Assembly (NCBI GenBank): GCA_032718475.1
Contig: JAUCBJ010002099.1
Location: 1 to 36,432 of the forward strand
Length of the DNA: 36,432 bases
Source of the DNA: Nemertoderma westbladi
Taxonomy: Eukaryota; Xenacoelomorpha; Nemertodermatida; Nemertodermatidae
Direction of reading: 5' to 3'
The number at the start of each line of letters is the position of its first letter. Position 1 is the first letter of the stretch. The notes under the pieces were generated by a model that made no database searches, had not been told where the DNA came from, and saw nothing but the letters and a program-made list of their open reading frames with translations. Made by a program: the position numbers and the translations under genes. Below are positions 31,281-36,432 of the stretch, piece after piece.

Positions 31281-31685
31281 TGTTAGATCAGATTGAGCAA
31301 TCAATAAGCAGTATGTTGCTGTAAATGAGTTTTTAAAAATTTTGATTTAAATAATTATTTTTAAAATTTATTAATAATTTATTTTCACTTATAGAAAACG
31401 AAGATGTCGGCAGTTTTAAGTAATAGAGCCATTTTTAGGCTCAGTTTGGCATTACAAAAATTATGGAATTCTAAAAAAGGGTGTTCTAATTTGTTTCAGA
31501 CTTACACATTTTTTAAGTTTTAAATTTTTGGACATTTTTGCAATTTTTCACATAAAAAATGAAGATTTCGACCGATTTTTTTTTTTCATTTTTTTTTGTA
31601 GTCAAGGGGTGCATACAAACTCAAAATATATATCAAATTGGGTGTTCAATACTTTTGAACTAAAAGTTAGTTCAGACCCACTGTG
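31281..31685. repeat. Right terminal inverted repeat of the RAG1-related transposon
   Basis: Mirrors 28007-28411 with scattered mismatches, ending CACTGTG. The T-rich tract near 31577-31600 is interrupted, unlike the pure A tract of the left arm. Confidence 0.85.
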
Positions 31686-31689
31686 TTGT
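31686..31689. repeat. Right TTGT target duplication
   Basis: Matches 28003-28006. Confidence 0.7.
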
Positions 31690-32270
31690 ATTGATAAGTA
31701 ACTTAGTAAAGTAGAATTATCAGTGTTAGTGTCTAACAAGTAGCACTCCACTGAGAGAGTTCAGCTTCTGTGTAGTGACTCCTTACCCAGAAATAATAAC
31801 ATTTATTTTAAATATTGTCAAAACCCATTATACGGGTATATATATATATTATAAATCAACTCAAACAGATTTATAAAATAGTAGGCCTGCTATACATCAA
31901 TTAGGTCTTAATATCAGTTGGACTACTGCTTAATAACAGTAACAAGTAAAAGGGAAGTAATCCTAAAATTCAGAAATTCAGTTATTATAAAATAATTGAC
32001 ATTACCGGTATTTACGGTAGGCTTATTATATTTATTTATATAAATTTAGGCTAAAATTATATACCGGTATTCTGTGACTGATCTTAGTCTGTAAATAATA
32101 CTTATATATATACTATAAGTGTATACCGGTATTTTAATATTAATTATATATATCACGTTACATTGAGTAACGGTATCGGTAATTAATTACTAGGCTTACA
32201 ATTGATACTGAATTCCTAAACTTGCTTTAACTGTCATTATAGTAGTAAGCATTCAACTGTAAAATAAATC
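31690..32270. other. AT-rich leader before the gag-like region
   Basis: No gene. Contains an AT microsatellite near 31839-31851 and several TACCGGTAT words. Confidence 0.5.
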
Positions 32271-34264
32271 ATGTCTGACACGAAACAAACACTGTCAGAT
32301 AGTCTCTTAGAAAGTGTTAGAATGAGTGTTAGACAGTGTCTTAAAAAGATCTGTGACCCAGATCAAAGTATAGAACATCCCAGACCAAAGTCCAAGTCCC
32401 CTCCTACTGTAAGAAAGGTCATCCCTCCAGTAGTAGTATCAGACCCTAGGCTAGTAAAGCACCATAGGTCTATTATAGGCACTAGGGCTCAAGTTAAAGC
32501 TGGACCAAGAGGCAGCTGTCAAACAGCAGCAGCACCTGAACCGAGAAATTATTTCTCAAAGGCCCGATAACTCTAGTAGTTCAGACACTGTAGAGTTGAC
32601 GCCCGAGATCGGAGCAAGGATGGCAGAAGCGGTTTATCCAGATCCACTTCTAATTCTTCTTGGAGCCGTACTCACTAGAGTATTGATCGCGGTGGAGGAA
32701 CATCAAATCGATTGGGCGAGAAGTAAGCGATTGACCAGGGACAGTTATGCGGGATATATGATGGAGGAACTGAGGTCTATTGTAGAAGCGCAATGGAACT
32801 TCCCTGGACCCGGACTCCCGTTTAACTTATCGGAAGCTGCCTGGGAGGACTTATACAGGATGGGGATAGTAAGGGACACCCGCGATCCAGCTGTGTGGAA
32901 GAGGCAGCAGCAGGATATGTCCAGGGATTCTTCAGCTCTTTGGAGCGATTAGAAGAACACCTATTTCAACAACGTCAAGGAACTCAAGAGCAGGGAGAGC
33001 TGCTTTATCAAGTGCGAGAATGAATCTTACGGATCAGATAAATCCTTTCAGCCTTTGAGGAAGCCTCGAAGAGAAGCCAAGACACGTCGTTGCAAGTGGC
33101 TGTAAAGACTTGGTTCCAATCGGTGAGTCTTAAGGTCCAGGGAACGACACAATGGAAAGTTTAGCTAACTGAGTGCATGACCCACGGAAAATCAACAGAC
33201 ACCACCTTTTCTCATGTGGAAGGCGAAGTGATATCCGAAAAACCTCAGAAGAAGGATGCGATTGACATCTATCTGTCGGATTATCAATGATTTATAGGTG
33301 ACAAATAACTCAGAAGACGACTAGCTGGACTTCATCCCAATAGTGAGGGAGCCAAATTCGTGTTAGATTCTTTAGATGCGGAAATATTAGCTGCAGAACA
33401 GGCTAAATTGGGTGAAAGCATCCTCATCGCTATGGACCAAGAAGAGCAAATAAAGAAAAGGCAAATAGAAGACTGAAAGTTAGCAACAGCGGCAGCGGCA
33501 GCAGCAGTGGCAGAATCTGAAAGGAAAGCGGCAGCGGCAGCAGCAGAATCCGAAAGAAACGCAGCGATGGCAGTGGAAGAAGCAGAATGGAAGGCATCTG
33601 AAGCGACAACCCAACTAGAGCTGGAGAATCTTCAGGCGAAGCAAGATTACTTAAATAAACAAAGAGCGGCTACTCAGATGCAGCTACTGAGTCGATCTAC
33701 TCCCAGAAGACAGGGATTTACCTCCTCCAATGAGGGTGATATAACAGATCCTGAAGGTAGAGATGATAAATCTCGTTCAAGCGGACGTAGAAGAACGCCA
33801 CACCGTCAGATGTTACCTAATTTACCACCTGCGGTGAGAAGGCAACTAGCTAGTGTAGACTTAAGTAATCCTGAACCCACAGACCAAATTATTAGAGTAG
33901 AAAGACTCCCTACTATAGTAGATGAGCCTGAAATAATTAGGCCTGTCCTCGAAGCCACTCCCTCTGTAATAGAGACCCCTGCACTTCCAGAACCTAACTC
34001 TAAATTCCCTTTGCACAGTACTAAACTACCTGCGCCTAGTAGACAAGCCCCAGAACCATATCCAGTCCTGAATGCCGAGCAAGACATAAATGACTTGTCT
34101 CCCGTCGTCCCCACGCGTCACCCGGCTACCACGTTGGCGGCTCCCGCGGCAGCAGTTGAGTGGGTGGACGAGGGACGGCGGGTGATGAATCGCCTGCTCG
34201 GGCAGCTGGAGGAACATAAACAACGTTCTTCCCAGCAGCAGCTTCCTCCTGGCGGCTCTTCCTT
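32271..34264 (+). pseudogene. Decayed gag-like coding region
   Basis: Three open segments (32271-32570, 32596-32952 and 33507 onward) are linked by stretches that stay coding-like across stops and frameshifts, for example LRRRLAGLHPNSEGAKFVLDS before 33370 and AMDQEEQIKKRQIED ending in TGA near 33474. The middle part is acidic and helical. Around 33480-33600 an Ala-rich coiled coil repeats ESER(K/N)A units, then a Pro-rich tail follows. No zinc knuckle, protease or RT is present. A structural protein of an LTR retroelement is my best guess from length, composition and the adjoining integrase-like piece. I do not recognise the family, and a decayed host gene is possible. Confidence 0.4.
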
Positions 34265-34292
34265 TCGATGGCAATGGGATCATATCGGTTCG

Positions 34293-34555
34293 TCATTCCA
34301 ACTCGGAGTTGCGAGCCTCAAGGAACCACTCTCCGTCACCGAACTCCTCTTTATACGAGTATAAGCGTCTAAGGACTTCGAATGGGCCGAATAATCCAGT
34401 GCTCAGCAACAGATCCACGTAATGGAAGGGTAGCGTTGCCGTCGTATGGAGGCGCTCCGGGAAGGAAAAATACCCGCACGCCATCTCCTGCGCGATATTC
34501 CGAGCGTTTCTCCGCACTTTGGTCCTTATATTTGAACCCTCCCCCGTTATAGTAA
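34293..34555 (-). pseudogene. Possible integrase C-terminal fragment, antisense
   Basis: Joining two minus-strand frames gives KRSEYRAGDGVRVFF, then FHYVDLLL and GLFGPFEVLRRLYSY, ending at a TGA at 34295-34293. The GD-V-V and GPFEVL words recall the C-terminal domain of Ty3/gypsy-type integrases. A frameshift lies near 34430. Its orientation opposes the gag-like region, so the two were rearranged or come from different elements. The last ~30 codons of the plus-strand open frame (to 34364) are its shadow. Confidence 0.35.
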
Positions 34556-34563
34556 AAAATTAT

Positions 34564-35615
34564 CCTTCTCCGGTAACATGGGGTATTTTTATACCCCAAA
34601 TTGATTATACCCCAAATTGATAAGACATTTTAAGTAACATTAAACAGAAAAACACTTACAACCCCCCTCCCAGAATTTGCCAAATGGTGAAAAAATAAGT
34701 TGTGAACTTTTTTTCTCAATTTGGTTGAAGTCTATCCAACGCTCAATGCCACAAAAGTTATCCCACTACAATCGCGATCATCGTTAACGTCGTGATGGGG
34801 CGTTTTGCAACAAAATACTATCATAGCAAAGCATTAGCTGTGATAGTGTTTCTCATTTTAGGTTTTTAGTGGTGTTATGGGTCAAGTACAGCCTGAAGTA
34901 TACCATTGCAGTTCCAATAAGCATAAAATGAGTCAAATACCAACACTAAAAGTCAACAAAGTGATATATATATACAGATATATCACCTCGCAATAGCACA
35001 AGATCTTGAATTGTAATATGAAATATACACCATGACTGCAAAAGTACTGATGATTTGGTCATAAAATGTGATTATTGTGCAACTAAATTATACATTGCAG
35101 TTTCAATGAACCCAAAATGAGACCCAAAAGGCCAGAACACCTCTAAGAAAGCCTACAATAAGAATTATTCGCATATACTTAGCAATCTATCGCATCGCGA
35201 TTAGGCTGAAGTCTTGGCTTGTGAAATACAGGCTGCACAATACAGTAGCTTCATAATACTGATAATTTGGTCTTAAAAGTCAAAGTTAAAACATGCCTCT
35301 AGCTGTCTAGTACAACTAAATCTACCATTGTGGTTCCAATGAAACCAAAATGAGTCACAAAGCACCACTAAACGAGCACCATAACATTATGGGGTATTTT
35401 TATACCCCATCTTACCTAACTAAGTTGTTTTCAAATTAAGGGCCCATAACATTTTTCATAAACAAAATTTTATGGGTTTGACCCACACAATCGTTAGATT
35501 ACAAGTTTTTTGGAAGATACTATGAAGTTGGACATACATATTATGAGAGATTGTCGAAAAATATCAAAAGTAATCCTCTTGGGATATTATTTTACCCCAC
35601 GTTACCGGGGGAAGG
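34564..35615. mobile_element. 1-kb TIR element with internal repeats
   Basis: The ends match inward over CCTTC(T/CC)CCGGTAAC(A/G)TGGGGTA, one indel included. TTA on both sides (34560-34562 and 35616-35618) could be a 3-bp duplication, which would suggest a Harbinger-type element. The palindrome GGGGTATTTTTATACCCC occurs exactly at 34580-34597 and 35391-35408. Three copies of a CATTG-GGTT-CAATGA box lie at about 34891-34935, 35080-35125 and 35313-35358. No transposase is present. Confidence 0.55.
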
Positions 35616-35618
35616 TTA

Positions 35619-36150
35619 AAAGATAATTTCGACCAGTTCTCTAAGCCAAAATAATATATTTTCCTTCTCAGCTAATTTGTTGGAGCCATTTTCGGATAGG
35701 AAAGTGACTCAAGGGTCATAAAATCCACAAGGTTGACTTTTGGGCAGCAACTAAGAAATTTAAATAACACTTAATTCGAAGATCTGCCAAAATGTTGTTA
35801 TCAGATTTTGATAAACGATACAAAGCGAAAGAAAGATAAACTACCAAACCTACTACAGGCAGCAGGTAGTTGGGAAAAGTGGAAGGACTGTGCCAGCACT
35901 AATTACTAAAGATATGATTCGTACCATCAGAATTATTATTAATATAAAATACAGACCAGCCGTTGATACTTTGCATGTGCCAACTATTGTAGTGAAATCT
36001 ACATTACTGGTCATGATGAATTGTCATTCAGTGTTCGCGCTTTCAGACCTTTGGCAGTTTAACCCGCCAAATTAGGATGTCTTCTAGATAATAAATCACC
36101 TTTAGCCTATGACAAGTATTTAATTCACTACACTAGTCGAAACCAATCTG
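35619..36150. other. Non-coding spacer
   Basis: AT-rich DNA with one short open frame of no recognisable character. I see nothing else. Confidence 0.5.
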
Positions 36151-36390
36151 TGCGCCATCATTCACCCGCTGGATATACCCGGGAGATTGGGTTCGACGGC
36201 TTAATTTTATTGCTATGTAAGCCTAATGTATTATTCGACTGACAGTATTATATAATCTCTGACAATATTATGCGCGATCATTCACCCGCTGGATATACCC
36301 GGGAGATTGGGTTCGACGGCTTAATTTTATTGCTATGTAAGCCTAATGTATTATTCGACTGACAGTATTATATAATCTCTGACAATATTA
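36151..36390. repeat. 120-bp tandem dimer
   Basis: Units 36151-36270 and 36271-36390 are almost identical; the third-from-start word differs as GCGCC versus GCGCG. Each contains TTCACCCGCTGG and GGGTTCGACGGC. After the second unit TTCACC recurs and then diverges. It may be a satellite edge. Confidence 0.9.
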
Positions 36391-36432
36391 TTCACCTTCG
36401 GGGAATATTAACAGTTCCTTTAGGACGTGGCG

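Larger units (their letters stand above)
28007..31685 (+). mobile_element. RAG1-related DNA transposon (N-RAG-TP/Chapaev-like)
   Basis: A 3,679-bp element whose ends both begin CACAGTGGGTCTGAACTAAC and extend as imperfect inverted repeats of about 405 bp. It is flanked by TTGT (28003-28006 and 31686-31689). It contains one intact 734-codon transposase. CACAGTG is the heptamer of vertebrate recombination signal sequences and the start of many Transib-group ends (established). A 4-bp rather than 5-bp duplication points to the Chapaev side of the group. All parts needed for an autonomous element appear present. Confidence 0.85.

Overview
The window looks like transposon-dense, AT-rich animal DNA, probably from an aquatic invertebrate. 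Coding segments are split by GT-AG introns, spacers carry long homopolymer and microsatellite runs, and nearly every open frame that makes sense belongs to a mobile element. I see no ordinary host gene, rRNA, tRNA or CRISPR array. The species cannot be named from the sequence.

Layout. (1) 1-2954: AT-rich DNA bounded by a terminal inverted repeat beginning CCCGGGTTGAGA, holding an old 3' remnant of a reverse-transcriptase (RT) element. (2) 2955-14717 and 16183-27074: two head-to-tail copies of a composite block of about 11 kb. Each copy carries, on the minus strand, exons of a Helitron Rep protein (HUH and two-tyrosine motifs) and, on the plus strand, an RT with a C-terminal CCHC plus restriction-like endonuclease domain. 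Small TTAA-flanked, Harbinger-like and foldback elements lie between them. Copy 1 keeps an open RT frame; in copy 2 the RT is broken by a stop and a frameshift. Copy 1 alone carries a 1,043-bp hAT-like foldback element (13221-14263) with an 8-bp target duplication, and copy 2 shows the empty site. (3) 14718-16182: the next Helitron exon, present only for copy 2; it ends just before the expected helicase Walker A motif, and no helicase follows. (4) 28007-31685: a complete-looking DNA transposon with ~405-bp inverted repeats starting CACAGTG (the heptamer of V(D)J recombination signals), a TTGT target duplication and an intact 734-aa transposase with zinc-binding N-terminal motifs and a D/D/E core. 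It resembles the N-RAG-TP / Chapaev / Transib group related to RAG1. (5) 32271-34560: a decayed gag-like coding region and an antisense fragment resembling the end of an integrase. (6) 34564-35615: another small TIR element sharing an internal box with the hAT-like foldback. (7) 36151-36390: a 120-bp tandem dimer.

The order of events can be partly read. The Helitron exons acquired a stop and a frameshift before the block was duplicated, since both copies share them. After duplication each copy gained its own lesions, and the foldback entered copy 1. The most notable item is the intact RAG1-related transposon; next are the paired Helitron Rep and RT-endonuclease block and the natural empty-site experiment of the foldback element.
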